This document shows, piece by piece, positions 20,190-20,611 of a stretch of 20,611 nucleotides of DNA. The notes under the pieces are model-generated. The model saw only the letters and a program-made list of their open reading frames with translations. It was not told the DNA's origin and ran no database searches. Location of the stretch: positions 1 to 20,611 of IMG/VR virus record IMGVR_UViG_3300009103_000189; one strand, written 5' to 3'. The first letter of the stretch is position 1. Every line of letters starts with the position of its first letter. A program made the translations under genes and the position numbers. This DNA is from a virus.

Positions 20190-20492
20190 TTACCTTTCCA
20201 AAAGCTCAAAAATCTTCCGAATACCCTGCTCCATTTTTACGCGAGCAGAGACGTTTGCCGAATGAACCTTGATAACGCTCGGAAGAACACCACCATTGAA
20301 TGCGCGTTCTTCCATCCAAAGAACTACATCATAACCCGTTCCAATTCCAATATCATCACCAAGATCATGATCAAGTGAAATTGCAGAAACATTTTCCGTT
20401 TGCAGCAATTCAATTGCCTCGGTAGGAGTCTTGACGAGAACCCACCCAACAGGCGGGGTTCGTTCATCGTCAAGATATACCTTCATCATCAT
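20190..20492 (-). CDS. Cyclic-phosphate-processing receiver-like (cPPR) protein
   Basis: 100-residue protein of the response-regulator receiver fold. The pattern VYLDDERTPPVGW, EAIELL, ISLDHDLGDD, GYDVVLWMEE and VHSANVSAR is the signature of the cyclic-phosphate processing receiver domain; DDER and DHD supply acidic residues, and HSAN replaces the switch region. Such proteins are proposed to act on cyclic-phosphate nucleotides or RNA ends. Three ATG codons in a row (20492, 20489, 20486) make the start ambiguous; AAAGAGAG precedes. Start overlaps the preceding stop as ATGA. Next to the HD hydrolase. Confidence 0.8.
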   Translation of the reverse strand: MMMKVYLDDERTPPVGWVLVKTPTEAIELLQTENVSAISLDHDLGDDIGIGTGYDVVLWMEERAFNGGVLPSVIKVHSANVSARVKMEQGIRKIFELLER

Positions 20493-20611
20493 TCTCTCTT
20501 TCCAATCGTTTTGAGAACCACCACCCGATTGATGTGGTTTTGATCGTGATTACCCGGATTATAAGTATCCGTGGCATGACGCTTGATAGTCGCCTTGACT
20601 ACATAGCAAGT
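20489..20611 (-). CDS. Partial hypothetical protein, N-terminus beyond window
   Basis: The last 40 codons of a gene entering from the high end, beginning TCYVVKATIKRHATDTY and ending RVVVLKTIGKRE. The stop overlaps the start of the cPPR gene as ATGA. Not enough sequence to assign. The string HATDTYNPGNHDQNHINRVV is polar, with three histidines. No motif recognised. Confidence 0.7.
   Translation of the reverse strand, partial: TCYVVKATIKRHATDTYNPGNHDQNHINRVVVLKTIGKRE

Overview
This window is part of a T4-like (tevenvirus-type) myovirus genome. Every gene I accept, and every tRNA, lies on the minus strand, so the transcriptional order runs from high to low coordinates. The diagnostic block is the T4 replication core in its classical order: gp45 sliding clamp (12977-13702), gp44 clamp loader (10790-11740), gp62 (9800-10219), RegA (9409-9837), gp43 DNA polymerase (5259-7838), UvsX (3356-4390) and gp41 helicase (1686-3053). 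T4-type late promoters (TATAAATA) support this. The DNA is AT-rich, genes are packed with ATGA/TAATG overlaps, and small hypothetical genes are numerous. The sequence suggests a Gram-negative host, because the phage carries an outer-membrane porin gene and an amidase endolysin. The host cannot be named from sequence alone. Small Hsp20, ClpP-like and DUF3310 genes recall marine/cyanophage-type T4-like phages.

Layout. Positions 20611-18336 hold small accessory genes, including a cyclic-phosphate receiver-like protein and a MESH1/SpoT-type HD hydrolase. Positions 18328-16641 are a tRNA region with six tRNAs (Arg-UCU, Lys-UUU, Asn-GUU, Trp-CCA, Asp-GUC, Leu-UAA), small ORFs and two structured RNAs that I do not recognise. 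Positions 16618-13689 hold zinc-ribbon, metallopeptidase-like, small membrane, dUTPase, glycosyltransferase-like and DUF3310 genes. Positions 13702-1686 are the replisome block, interrupted by non-replication cargo: a porin between gp45 and gp44; nuclease, Hsp20 and amidase between regA and gp43; and a ClpP-like protein plus glutaredoxin between gp43 and uvsX. Positions 1631-1 hold a small hydrophobic protein, a deoxycytidylate-deaminase-type enzyme and the 5' part of a large unrecognised protein that has its own late promoter.

How it works together. The clamp, loader, polymerase, helicase and recombinase form the replisome. dUTPase and the deaminase shape the nucleotide pool, and RegA probably represses translation of replication genes; a plausible RegA operator overlaps the gp44 start. 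Late promoters are placed in front of the porin, the amidase and the terminal large gene. They sit on or beside the upstream stop codon and are repeatedly followed by a strong hairpin. The hsp20 leader contains an SD-sequestering hairpin with the UYGCU hallmark of ROSE-type RNA thermometers.

The most promising undescribed items are: (1) a ~102-nt RNA at 18114-18215 with two hexaloops that are perfectly complementary to each other and a competing hairpin; (2) a 114-nt cloverleaf-like RNA ending in CCA inside the tRNA array at 17485-17598; (3) the ROSE-like thermometer on phage hsp20; (4) the phage porin embedded in the replisome operon.
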